A DNA stretch of 17,865 bases from JBBSEZ01 sp038239195 (GTDB lineage Bacteria; Planctomycetota; Planctomycetia; Gemmatales; Gemmataceae), in contig JBBSEZ010000184.1 in assembly GCA_038239195.1 (NCBI GenBank), forward strand, positions 1 to 17,865. Direction: 5' to 3'. This document shows positions 1 through 6,866 of the stretch, one piece after another. The position numbers were made by a program, and so were the translations under genes. The stretch's first letter is position 1. Each line of letters begins with the position of its first letter. The notes beneath the pieces were generated by a model. The model saw only the letters and a program-made list of their open reading frames with translations. It did not search any database and was not told the origin of the DNA.

Positions 1-1
1 G

Positions 2-73
2 CGGTTCACGCTGCGGAATACCCGGACGGGGAAGACGCCGCAAGAACAATCGGCGAGCGCGCGGCGCGGTTAG
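2..73 (+). CDS. Possible 3' end of an upstream gene (partial)
   Basis: Frame 2 is open from the left edge to a TAG at 71-73 and has mostly G or C at third codon positions, as in the real genes of this window. The 23 readable residues end in SASARRG and show no recognisable motif. The stop codon lies inside the left arm of the palindrome at 67-128, the same arrangement seen at the ends of two later genes. Frame 1 is also open, to 162, but has weaker third-position GC. This is a weak call: only a fragment is visible and no function can be inferred. Confidence 0.2.
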   Translation, partial: RFTLRNTRTGKTPQEQSASARRG

Positions 74-128
74 CGACGCTTCGCAGAAGCGGCTGGCGGC
101 CAACGCTTCTGCGAAGCGTCGCTAACCG
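67..128. repeat. 62-bp palindromic element, 25-bp perfect arms
   Basis: Positions 67-91 and 104-128 are perfect reverse complements, separated by a 12-nt loop (92-103). The left arm begins CGGTTAGCGACGC and the right arm ends GCGTCGCTAACCG. Such long perfect arms suggest a REP/MITE-like mobile palindrome rather than a chance hairpin. No T-run follows the right arm, so it is not a canonical intrinsic terminator, although the RNA could stabilise an upstream 3' end. The rest of the 74-208 gap holds only the leader of the next gene; no convincing promoter is seen there. Confidence 0.85.
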
Positions 129-208
129 TTCTCGGTCGGTATGGACTTCTGCGCGCGGCTGAGACTACAACTGTTACGAACTCAAAACGCAAGAGCGGGG
201 AGTGGCGC

Positions 209-1843
209 ATGGCCAGGAGCGCGTTGATCGTCGGAGCGGGCCCGGGAGGACTGGCGACGGCCATGCTGCTGGCCCGCGCGGGCATGTCGGTCCGCGTCCT
301 CGAGCGCCAGCCGCACGTCGGCGGCCGCACCTCCTCCCTTGGCGGGGACGGCTTCCGCTTCGACCTGGGGCCGACCTTTTTCCTCTACCCGCGCGTCCTC
401 GAAGAGATATTCGCCGCCGTCGGCCACGACCTGCGCCGCGAGGTGCCGATGGTCCGGCTCGACCCCCAGTATCACCTCGTCTTCGGCTCGGGCGGCGATC
501 TCCGCGCCACGCCCGACGTCGCGCGCATGGAGCGGGCCATCGCCGCGCTCTCGCCACCCGACGCCGCCCACTTCCGCCGCTTTCTCGACGACAACCGCCA
601 CAAGCTGGCGTCCTTCCGCGACGTGCTCGAGCGCCCCTTCCTGGGCTGGAAAGACCTCTGCTCCTGGGCCCTCCTCAAGCTCCTGCCCACCCTGCGACCC
701 TGGCTGTCACTCGACGCCGAGCTCGGGCGCTATTTCGCCGACCCGCGCGTGCGTCTGGCCTTCTCGTTCCAGTCGAAGTACCTGGGCATGTCGCCCTTCA
801 ACTGCCCGAGCCTGTTCTCCATCCTGTCGTTCCTCGAATACGAACACGGGGTCTACCATCCCCTCGGCGGTTGCTCCGCGGTGACCGCGGCCATGGCCCG
901 CGTCGCCACCGACCTCGGGGCGACGATCTCGCTGGGCGAAGACGTCGAGGAAGTCCTCTTCGAGGGCCGTCGGGCGGTCGGCGTCCGCACCAACAAGGGC
1001 GAGCATCGGGCCGACGTGCTGGTCATCAACGCCGACTTCGCGCGGGCCATGACGCGGCTGGTTCCCGATCGCCTGCGCCGCAACTGGACCAACAAGAAGA
1101 TCGCGAAAAAACGCTTCTCCTGCTCGACGTTCATGCTCTACCTGGGCATCGAGGGCCGCTACGACCACCTGGCCCACCACACGATTCACATGGCCAAGGA
1201 CTACAACCGCAACCTCGAAGAGATCGAGAAGCGCCACGTCCTGTCCGACGATCCTTCGTTCTACGTGCAGAACGCGAGCGTGACCGACCCGTCGCTGGCC
1301 CCGCGCGGCAAAAGCGCCCTCTACGTGCTCGTGCCGGTCACGCACCAGCACCCCAACGTCGATTGGGCGCGCGAGAAGGGGCGCTACCGCCAACTCGCCC
1401 TGCGCCAGCTCGCCAAGGTCGGTCTGCACGACGTGGAGCGGCGCATCCGCTGGGAGCACGTGGTCACGCCCGACGACTGGGACCGCAAGTATCAGATCCA
1501 CGAAGGCGCCACCTTCAGCCTGGCGCACAACCTCGGCCAGATGCTGCACCGCCGGCCGCGCAACCGCTTCGAGGACCTCGAAGGCGTCTACCTCACCGGG
1601 GGCGGCACGCACCCTGGCAGCGGACTGCCGGTGATCTTCGAGTCGGCCCGCATCACCTCGCGGCTGTTGCTCCAGGATGCGGGGCTTCCGTTCGATCACT
1701 GCGTTGTCCCACAGGAGCCAGGGATCAGGAGTCAGGAGCCAGGGGGCAGGGGCCAGGGGCCAGGGAAGAGAGAGGCGCTGGCGCCTCGCGAAACGGCAAG
1801 CAAGAAGCGGCGCGCCCTCTCTTCGCTGACTCCTGACTCCTGA
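209..1843 (+). CDS. crtN: CrtN-like carotenoid desaturase (FAD-dependent)
   Basis: 544 aa. A CrtI/CrtN-family FAD-dependent desaturase, probably introducing double bonds into a squalene- or diapophytoene-derived C30 chain. The dinucleotide-binding motif GAGPGG is at residues 9-14. The C-terminal FAD motif GVYLTGGGTHPG starts at residue 459. The segment FSCSTFMLYLGI and the stretch ending SLAPRGKSALYVLVP closely resemble Staphylococcus CrtN as I remember it, which favours CrtN over CrtI. ATG 209 is preceded by GGGGAG (197-202). The enzyme core ends near residue 501; the last ~43 residues are translated from a repetitive element (1724-1844) that also supplies the TGA stop, so the tail is probably not part of the ancestral enzyme. 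It lies 13 nt upstream of the second desaturase and is likely cotranscribed with it. The exact substrate is inferred from context. Confidence 0.88.
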   Translation: MARSALIVGAGPGGLATAMLLARAGMSVRVLERQPHVGGRTSSLGGDGFRFDLGPTFFLYPRVLEEIFAAVGHDLRREVPMVRLDPQYHLVFGSGGDLRATPDVARMERAIAALSPPDAAHFRRFLDDNRHKLASFRDVLERPFLGWKDLCSWALLKLLPTLRPWLSLDAELGRYFADPRVRLAFSFQSKYLGMSPFNCPSLFSILSFLEYEHGVYHPLGGCSAVTAAMARVATDLGATISLGEDVEEVLFEGRRAVGVRTNKGEHRADVLVINADFARAMTRLVPDRLRRNWTNKKIAKKRFSCSTFMLYLGIEGRYDHLAHHTIHMAKDYNRNLEEIEKRHVLSDDPSFYVQNASVTDPSLAPRGKSALYVLVPVTHQHPNVDWAREKGRYRQLALRQLAKVGLHDVERRIRWEHVVTPDDWDRKYQIHEGATFSLAHNLGQMLHRRPRNRFEDLEGVYLTGGGTHPGSGLPVIFESARITSRLLLQDAGLPFDHCVVPQEPGIRSQEPGGRGQGPGKREALAPRETASKKRRALSSLTPDS

Positions 1844-1844
1844 T
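1724..1844. repeat. 121-bp element with inverted CAGGAGTCAGGAG-type termini
   Basis: Positions 1724-1742 and 1826-1844 are inverted repeats matching at 18 of 19 positions (consensus ATCAGGAGTCAGGAGYCAG). Between them are direct CAGGGGCCAGGG-type short repeats and a small central hairpin (1772-1778 paired with 1781-1787). A further related unit lies just outside, at 1711-1723. In frame it encodes a low-complexity tail (RSQEPG-like) on the desaturase and ends the reading frame with TGA at 1841-1843. The Shine-Dalgarno of the next gene starts three bases after that stop. I recall similar SQEPG-type tails in other GC-rich genomes, but that is memory and not checked. Confidence 0.8.
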
Positions 1845-1856
1845 TGGAGGGCGGAC

Positions 1857-4280
1857 ATGACACAGGCACGCATCGGCGTGGTGGGCGGCGGGCTCGGCGG
1901 GCTGGCGGCGGCGTGCGTGCTGGCGGCGCGCGGTCACGCGGTCACGCTGTTCGAGACGAGCGACTGGCTCGGCGGGAAGGCCGCGGTGCTCGAGGCCGAG
2001 GGCTTCCGCTTCGACATGGGGCCGACCATCCTCACCCTGCCGTCGGTGCTGCGCCGCATCTTCGCCGAGGCCGGGCGCAAGCTCGAAGACGAGCTGACGC
2101 TGCTCCCCTGCGACCCGCAGTGGCGGTCGTTCTTCAGCGACGGCAGTACGCTCGACCTCGTGCCCGACGTCGACGAGATGGCCCGGCGCGTGGAGACGTT
2201 TGCGCCCGGAACGGGATCGGGGAAGGGCTATGGCGACTTCCTGGCGTTCTCGAAGCGGCTTGACGCGATCTCGCAGCGCTTCTTCTTCTGGCGCTCGGTC
2301 GGGTCGATCTGGGACATGATGGACCTGCGAACGATGTTCAAGCCCGCCATGCTCGGCGACGTGCTGAGCATGAAGCTGGGCAAGTCGGTCGCCCAGTGCG
2401 TGCGCTCCCACGTCCCCGAGCCGCGCGTCGCCCAGATGCTCGACCACTTCACGCAGTACGTCGGCAGCTCGCCCGACAACTCGCCGGCCGTCCTCTGCGG
2501 CATCGCCCACATGCAGACCGACGAGGGCGTGTGGTATCCCCTCGGGGGGACCGGCGCCGTTCCCCGTGCCCTTGGCAAGCTCGCGGCCGAGCTGGGCGTC
2601 GAGGTGCGGCTGGGCGTTGGCGTGCGCCGCATCCTCGTCGAGGGCGGGGCGGTCACGGGCGTGGAGACCGACACCGACGAGGTGGTGCCGCTGGCCGCCG
2701 TCGTGTCCAACGCCGACGCCGTGCGGACGCATCGCGAGCTCCTGGGCGGGAAGCCCGCGGCGCGCTTCGAGAGGCGGCGGAAGTACGAGCCGGCGTGTTC
2801 GGGGGTGGTGCTCTACCTCGGGCTCGACCGGGCCTACGAGCACCTGACGCACCACAATTTCGTCTTCTCGCGCGACCCGCACGCGGAGTTCGACGCCATC
2901 TACAACAAGGGCGTGCCCGCCCCCGACCCGACCTGCTACGTCGCCGCCCCGTCTCGTTCGGAGCCGGGCGTCGCCCCCCCGGGCGGAGAGGCGCTCTACG
3001 TCCTCGTTCACACTCCCTACCTGAGGCCGGGGCAGGACTGGCGCCAGATGCTGCCCGGCTACCGGGAGACGATCCTGCGCAAGCTGGCCGACACGGCGGG
3101 GATGAGCGATCTTCAAAGCCGCATTCGCTTCGAGTCCCACTTGACGCCGCAGGACGTCCACGACCGCTATCGGGTGCTCGACGGGGCCATCTACGGCCTG
3201 GCGAGCCACGGCAAGATGTTCGGCGCGTTCAAGCCGGCCAATCGAAGCCGCGACGTGAAGGGGCTCTACCTCGCCGGCGGGGCCGCCCACCCGGGCCCCG
3301 GCATGCCGATGGTCCTCATGTCCGGGTGGATCGCCGCCGACGCACTCGACCGCGACGGCGTGTGGCGACGGGCCGGAAAAAGCACGACCCGTAGGACGGC
3401 TCTCCCGAGCCGTCCGGACGGCTCGGGAGAGCCGTCCTACAGCACACCAACTCCTGCCGGCTCACGGGCGCCTGCGGTTCTGGCCGCGCCGCGGCGTTCG
3501 GCCTGGTTGGTGCGGCTGTTCGCGCGCTACGCGCGGCGCTACCTGGCACGCAACTTCCACGCGGTGCGCCTGTCCCTTGGCGGCCGGCCCTTCGTCCCGG
3601 CAGGCGGGCCTCTCGTGGTGGTGCTGAACCATGCGTCGTGGTGGGACCCGCTGCTGGGGCTGGTGCTGGCCGACCTGTTTCCGGGCTATCGGCACTATGC
3701 CCCGATGGACGCGGCCGGGCTGGCGAAGTATCGGTTTCTCGAACGGCTCGGCGTTTTCGGGGTCGAGGTGGGAACGGCGCGCGGGGCACGTGCGTTTCTG
3801 CGCAAGGGCCTCGCGGCGCTGGCCCAGCCGCGGGCGGCGCTGTGGGTGACGGCGCAGGGCAAGTTCACCGACCCGCGCGAAAGGCCGGTCGAGCTGCGCG
3901 AGGGCGTCGGCCATCTGCTGCGCCGCCTCGAAGGCGGGGTGGTGCTGCCGCTGGCCATCGAATGCCCCTTCTGGCAGGAGCGCTTTCCCGAGGCGCTGGC
4001 CAACTTCGGCGAGCCGATCCCGATCGGGCGCGGCCGCGATCGCACCGTGGCCGAATGGATGGCTCGCATCGAGGCCGGCCTGACTGCGGCGCAGGACGAC
4101 CTCGCGGTGGCGGCGCGGAAGCAAGACGCGGCGGGCTTCGAGACGTTGATCGGTGGCAAGACGGGGGTGGGCGGGGCGTACGACCTCTGGAGACGGCTCA
4201 GGGCGCTGTTGCGCTCCAAGCGCTTCACCACCGCCCACGGCGCCGAGGAGACAGCGGCCCAACTGGGGGACGTGTCGTGA
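1857..4280 (+). CDS. Fused carotenoid desaturase/oxidase (CrtI/CrtP-like) and PlsC-type acyltransferase
   Basis: 807 aa with two domains. Residues 1-505 are a CrtI/CrtN/CrtP-family FAD oxidoreductase, with GGGLGG at 10-15 and GLYLAGGAAHPGPG from 469. Residues ~545-770 are a PlsC-like acyltransferase with the catalytic HX4D motif NHASWWDP (His592, Asp597) and a GKFTDPRERP segment from 668, where the family has its EGTRS-like motif. Residues 512-528 are encoded by a 50-bp perfect palindrome. ATG 1857 has GGAGG at 1846-1850. The frame ends at TGA 4278-4280, overlapping the GTG of the glycosyltransferase. In a C30 pathway the first domain could be the second desaturase or terminal oxidase and the second the acylase of a glycosylated carotenoid; this pairing is inference. 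Such activities are usually separate proteins, so a real fusion or a sequencing frame error at the palindrome should both be kept in mind. No clear independent start precedes the acyltransferase; GTG 3510 is possible. Confidence 0.85.
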   Translation: MTQARIGVVGGGLGGLAAACVLAARGHAVTLFETSDWLGGKAAVLEAEGFRFDMGPTILTLPSVLRRIFAEAGRKLEDELTLLPCDPQWRSFFSDGSTLDLVPDVDEMARRVETFAPGTGSGKGYGDFLAFSKRLDAISQRFFFWRSVGSIWDMMDLRTMFKPAMLGDVLSMKLGKSVAQCVRSHVPEPRVAQMLDHFTQYVGSSPDNSPAVLCGIAHMQTDEGVWYPLGGTGAVPRALGKLAAELGVEVRLGVGVRRILVEGGAVTGVETDTDEVVPLAAVVSNADAVRTHRELLGGKPAARFERRRKYEPACSGVVLYLGLDRAYEHLTHHNFVFSRDPHAEFDAIYNKGVPAPDPTCYVAAPSRSEPGVAPPGGEALYVLVHTPYLRPGQDWRQMLPGYRETILRKLADTAGMSDLQSRIRFESHLTPQDVHDRYRVLDGAIYGLASHGKMFGAFKPANRSRDVKGLYLAGGAAHPGPGMPMVLMSGWIAADALDRDGVWRRAGKSTTRRTALPSRPDGSGEPSYSTPTPAGSRAPAVLAAPRRSAWLVRLFARYARRYLARNFHAVRLSLGGRPFVPAGGPLVVVLNHASWWDPLLGLVLADLFPGYRHYAPMDAAGLAKYRFLERLGVFGVEVGTARGARAFLRKGLAALAQPRAALWVTAQGKFTDPRERPVELREGVGHLLRRLEGGVVLPLAIECPFWQERFPEALANFGEPIPIGRGRDRTVAEWMARIEAGLTAAQDDLAVAARKQDAAGFETLIGGKTGVGGAYDLWRRLRALLRSKRFTTAHGAEETAAQLGDVS
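3391..3440. repeat. 50-bp perfect palindrome inside the fusion linker
   Basis: Positions 3391-3415 and 3416-3440 are perfect 25-nt reverse complements with no spacer. The element begins GTAGGACGGCTC and ends GAGCCGTCCTAC. It encodes the linker residues TALPSRPDGSGEPSY between the oxidoreductase and acyltransferase domains. The element at the right edge (17838 onward) also begins GTAGG, so the two may belong to one class of GTAGG...CCTAC palindromes. Its length is not a multiple of three, so insertion or loss would shift the frame. Confidence 0.92.
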
Positions 4281-5410
4281 TCGCCCTGAGCGTGGCCGGC
4301 GTTGCCCTGGGCCTGGCGGCGCTGCCGGCCTTGCTTTTCCTCGCCAACCTGCGCCTCTACCGCCCGCCGCCCTCGATTCGGGCGGGAGTGCGCCGGGCCA
4401 TCTCGGTGCTCGTGCCCGCGCGCAACGAGGAGCGGTCGATCGTCGCCGCCGTCGAGGCCGCCCTTGCGAGCCGTGGCGTCGAGCTGGAAGTCGTCGTTCT
4501 CGACGATCACTCCGAGGACCGGACCGGCGAACTGGTGGGCGAGTTGGCCCGGCGCGACGGGCGCGTGCGCTTGCTGGAAGCTCCGCCCTTACCGGAGGGC
4601 TGGTGTGGCAAACAACACGCCTGCGCCATGCTGGCGCGGGCGGCCCGGTATCCGCTGCTGGCGTTCGTCGATGCCGACGTGCGGCTGGCGCCCGAGGGCC
4701 TGGCCCGGTTGATCGGCTTTCTGGATCGCTCCGGCGCCGACCTGGTGAGTGGGGTGCCCCGCCAGGAGACGGGGACGTTTCTCGAGCGGTTGTTGATCCC
4801 CCTCATCCACTTCCTCCTCCTCGGCTTCCTCCCGCTCGGCCGCATGCGCAGGAGCCGCCACCCCGCCTACGCCGCAGGTTGCGGACAGTTGTTCCTGGCG
4901 CGGCGCGAGGCGTACGAGCGCGCGGGCGGGCACGCGGCGATCCGCGCCACCCGGCACGACGGCCTCGAGTTGCCGCGCGCCTTTCGCCAGGCCGGACTGC
5001 GGACCGACCTCTGCGACGCCACCGCCGTCGCCGCGTGCCGGATGTATCGCGGCGCGGCGCAGGTGTGGGGCGGGCTGGCGAAAAACGCCACGGAAGGCCT
5101 GGGCCACCCGGCGACGATTGGGCCGGCGACCGTGTTGTTGCTGGGCGGGCAAGTGCTGCCGGTGGCGCTTCTCGCGGCCGCGCCGTGGCTGGAGGCCCCG
5201 ACGATGGCGCTGGCAGTGGCGGCAACCGTCCTCGCGTACTTGCCGCGCGTGGTGGGCGCGCTGGTGTTTCGCCAGTCGTGGCTGGGGCTGGCGCTCCACC
5301 CGGTGGGAGTGGTCCTGTTGGTAGCGGTGCAGTGGCATGCGCTGCTGCGCGAGGCGGTAGGCCGGCCGGCGACGTGGAAGGGGCGGAACTATTCGGGGGC
5401 ACATCGCTAA
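4277..5410 (+). CDS. crtQ: CrtQ-like membrane glycosyltransferase, family 2
   Basis: 377 aa. A GT2 glycosyltransferase probably transferring a sugar to a diapocarotenoid carboxylate at the cytoplasmic membrane face, as CrtQ does in staphyloxanthin synthesis. An N-terminal hydrophobic segment (~4-24) is followed by the GT-A core SVLVPARNEE (43-52), DDHSED (76-81), GWCGKQHAC (108-116) and the metal-binding VDADV (131-135). A hydrophobic stretch around IPLIHFLLLGFLPLG and about three C-terminal hydrophobic segments follow. GTG 4277 was chosen because it overlaps the preceding stop as GTGA and has GGGGGA about 7 nt upstream; the same frame stays open further upstream only inside the acyltransferase. 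The TAA stop lies in the left arm of the hairpin at 5405-5454. The symbol is assigned from family resemblance and operon context. Confidence 0.8.
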   Translation: MIALSVAGVALGLAALPALLFLANLRLYRPPPSIRAGVRRAISVLVPARNEERSIVAAVEAALASRGVELEVVVLDDHSEDRTGELVGELARRDGRVRLLEAPPLPEGWCGKQHACAMLARAARYPLLAFVDADVRLAPEGLARLIGFLDRSGADLVSGVPRQETGTFLERLLIPLIHFLLLGFLPLGRMRRSRHPAYAAGCGQLFLARREAYERAGGHAAIRATRHDGLELPRAFRQAGLRTDLCDATAVAACRMYRGAAQVWGGLAKNATEGLGHPATIGPATVLLLGGQVLPVALLAAAPWLEAPTMALAVAATVLAYLPRVVGALVFRQSWLGLALHPVGVVLLVAVQWHALLREAVGRPATWKGRNYSGAHR

Positions 5411-5454
5411 GCCTCGAGCGGCAGGCCCGGCGCGATTCCGCTTGCGGCTTAGCG
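5405..5454. repeat. Imperfect palindrome at the end of the carotenoid operon
   Basis: CGCTAAGCC at 5405-5413 pairs perfectly with GGCTTAGCG at 5446-5454. After one mismatch the stem continues (5415-5421 with 5438-5444, one G-T wobble), leaving a 16-nt loop. The TAA stop of the glycosyltransferase (5408-5410) is part of the left arm. No U-run follows, so it is not a textbook terminator, though it may protect or partly terminate the operon transcript. It is probably another REP-like element. Confidence 0.65.
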
Positions 5455-5487
5455 GCCTTCTCGTCTCCCTTTCCCGCCGTTTTCTCG

Positions 5488-5515
5488 TTGCCCTCGCGCC
5501 CGGATCCGTTATGCT
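5488..5515 (+). promoter_or_regulatory. Candidate sigma70-type promoter for the methyltransferase
   Basis: TTGCCC at 5488-5493 and TATGCT at 5510-5515 are separated by 16 nt, close to a vegetative promoter. Transcription would start around 5522, which argues against the ATG at 5519 and for the ATG at 5564 as the translation start. Confidence 0.4.
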
Positions 5516-5563
5516 ACCTTGTCATCACTCTCTTCCGAGGTTCGTGCACGCGAGGCACCCGGG

Positions 5564-6226
5564 ATGCGCATCTGGTTGGAGTATGGCAACTTCTTCCGAG
5601 AATTTCGCCGCAACTTTCATGACACGGGCGCGCTTCTCCCGAGCGGGCTCTTCCTCGCCCGGGCGCTGGCCCGGCCCTTGCGCGGGCTGCGCAAGCCCGC
5701 CCGCATTCTGGAGGTCGGCCCCGGCACCGGAGCGGTCACCTGCGAGATCGCCCGCCGGATGCGCGTTGGCGACCGGCTCGACGCCATCGAGATCAACGGC
5801 ACCTTCGCTGGCATGCTCGAGCGCCGCGTCGCCCGCGAGCGCCTCTTCGGGGAGCATCGCGATCAGATCCAGGTCATCAACGCCCCCGTCGAACAGTTGA
5901 TCGGCGAGTCGGTCTACGACTTCATCATCTCCGGCCTGCCGCTCAACAACTTCACCAGCAGCGAGGTGCGCTCCGTCTTCGGCGCCTTCCGGCGCCTGCT
6001 CAAGCCCGACGGCCTGCTGATCTACTTCGAGTACACCCTGGTGCGCCAGCTCAAGTCGCCGTTCGTCAACCGCCACGAGCGCCGGCGCCTCTTCCGCATC
6101 GGCCGGCTCATCGGTGGCTACGTCCGCGACCATCAGGTGCGGCGCGAGCGCATCCTCTTCAACGTGCCGCCCGCCACGGTCCGTCACCTGCGGCTCAAGC
6201 CCATCGGGGAGGGCGCCTTCCTGTGA
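5564..6226 (+). CDS. PmtA-like class I SAM-dependent methyltransferase
   Basis: 220 aa. Probably a phospholipid N-methyltransferase that methylates phosphatidylethanolamine at the membrane. The N-terminal segment FFREFRRNFHDTGALLPSG (10-28) resembles the start of rhizobial-type PmtA proteins, the SAM motif I is LEVGPGTG (49-56), the acidic motif II is AIEIN (74-78), and SGLPLNNF (123-130) matches the family's substrate/SAM loop. A related alternative is a KsgA/Erm-type dimethyltransferase, but the N-terminus and loop favour lipids. ATG 5564 has GAGG at 5552-5555 and lies downstream of a candidate promoter; an upstream ATG at 5519 would overlap that promoter. It is followed 46 nt later by a STAS protein, so the two may be cotranscribed. 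Confidence 0.72.
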   Translation: MRIWLEYGNFFREFRRNFHDTGALLPSGLFLARALARPLRGLRKPARILEVGPGTGAVTCEIARRMRVGDRLDAIEINGTFAGMLERRVARERLFGEHRDQIQVINAPVEQLIGESVYDFIISGLPLNNFTSSEVRSVFGAFRRLLKPDGLLIYFEYTLVRQLKSPFVNRHERRRLFRIGRLIGGYVRDHQVRRERILFNVPPATVRHLRLKPIGEGAFL

Positions 6227-6272
6227 GGGCGCGCCGATTCGCTCTTTCACTCCTCCTCAGCGCGAGGCGCCA

Positions 6273-6638
6273 ATGTCTTCACCTTCAGGCCGCCATTACT
6301 TCGAGTGGGATGACGCCGGCGGCGTGGCCGTGGTCCGCTTCACCACCAACGCCATCCGCGACGATCGCATCATCCGCGCCATGTTCGACCAGCTCGACCG
6401 CCTCATCGAGGAGTCGGGCCGGCACCACGTCGTCCTCAACTTCGGCGGGGTGATCGCGTTCGCCAGCTACGCCATCGGCAAGCTCATCGTGCTCAACAAG
6501 AAGCTCAAGCCGCCCGCCGGCCGACTCGCTCTCTCCAACCTCACGCCCATCGTCGAGGAGATCGTGGACATCATGCGGTTGCGCAAGGAATTCAACGTGT
6601 ACGGCACCGAACAGCAGGCCATCGAATCGTTCGCGTGA
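6273..6638 (+). CDS. Single-domain STAS protein (anti-sigma factor antagonist-like)
   Basis: 121 aa, the usual size for a lone STAS domain. It likely acts as a phospho-switch that binds an anti-sigma or other kinase partner. The core runs from VAVVRFTTNAI (18-28) through VVLNFGGVIAFASYAIGKL (53-71). The SpoIIAA phospho-acceptor region DSSGLG corresponds here to ASYAIG, so the reactive Ser is kept (Ser65) while the preceding Asp is Ala and the second Ser is Tyr. ATG 6273 has GAGG at 6264-6267. No anti-sigma kinase, phosphatase or sigma factor lies nearby, so its partners must be encoded elsewhere. Confidence 0.82.
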   Translation: MSSPSGRHYFEWDDAGGVAVVRFTTNAIRDDRIIRAMFDQLDRLIEESGRHHVVLNFGGVIAFASYAIGKLIVLNKKLKPPAGRLALSNLTPIVEEIVDIMRLRKEFNVYGTEQQAIESFA

Positions 6639-6687
6639 GGGCTTCTCGCCCTTCCTTGCTTGTCGTTTCGCGCGCTCGCGGTTGCCC

Positions 6688-6715
6688 TTGTTTCTCCCTC
6701 CCGCCTCGGTATAGT
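6688..6715 (+). promoter_or_regulatory. Candidate sigma70-type promoter for the 964-aa secreted protein
   Basis: TTGTTT at 6688-6693 and TATAGT at 6710-6715 are separated by 16 nt. An alternative -35-like TTGCCC lies at 6682-6687, with spacing too long for standard use. The remaining leader to 6866 (about 150 nt) shows no clear riboswitch or second gene. A small GAGGGC/GCCCTT hairpin at 6637-6653, just after the STAS gene, is too weak to call a terminator. Confidence 0.4.
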
Positions 6716-6866
6716 TCGCACTCCACGCCCTGTCGCGTGGGCTGCGTGACGCACCTATCTTGGCAGTCTTTATCAGGGGAACAACCGGACGCGCCTCCTC
6801 CCGCACCTCTCGGGGGCCGCCGGCCGCTGCCCGTTCTCCTCTCCAAAGGACTGGAGGGACCCGTCT

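Noticed and set aside
707..1873. Long minus-strand open frame (388 codons) opposite the CrtN-like gene
   Set aside because: It is the antisense of a gene with clear family motifs; its product is low-complexity and His/Arg/Val-rich, as expected for antisense frames in GC-rich DNA.
3381..3445. AGCAC at 3381-3385 and 3441-3445 as a target-site duplication flanking the 50-bp palindrome
   Set aside because: The left copy is separated from the palindrome by five bases while the right copy abuts it, and a 5-nt match can easily be chance.
5405..5454. Hairpin as an intrinsic terminator of the carotenoid operon
   Set aside because: The stem is strong enough but no T-run follows; it fits a palindromic repeat better.
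4153..5622. Plus-strand open frame (489 codons) overlapping the glycosyltransferase in another frame
   Set aside because: Arg/Gly/Ala-rich with no motif, while the overlapping frame contains a complete GT2 core.
6637..6653. GAGGGC/GCCCTT hairpin after the STAS gene as a terminator
   Set aside because: Only five to six base pairs and no adjacent T-run.
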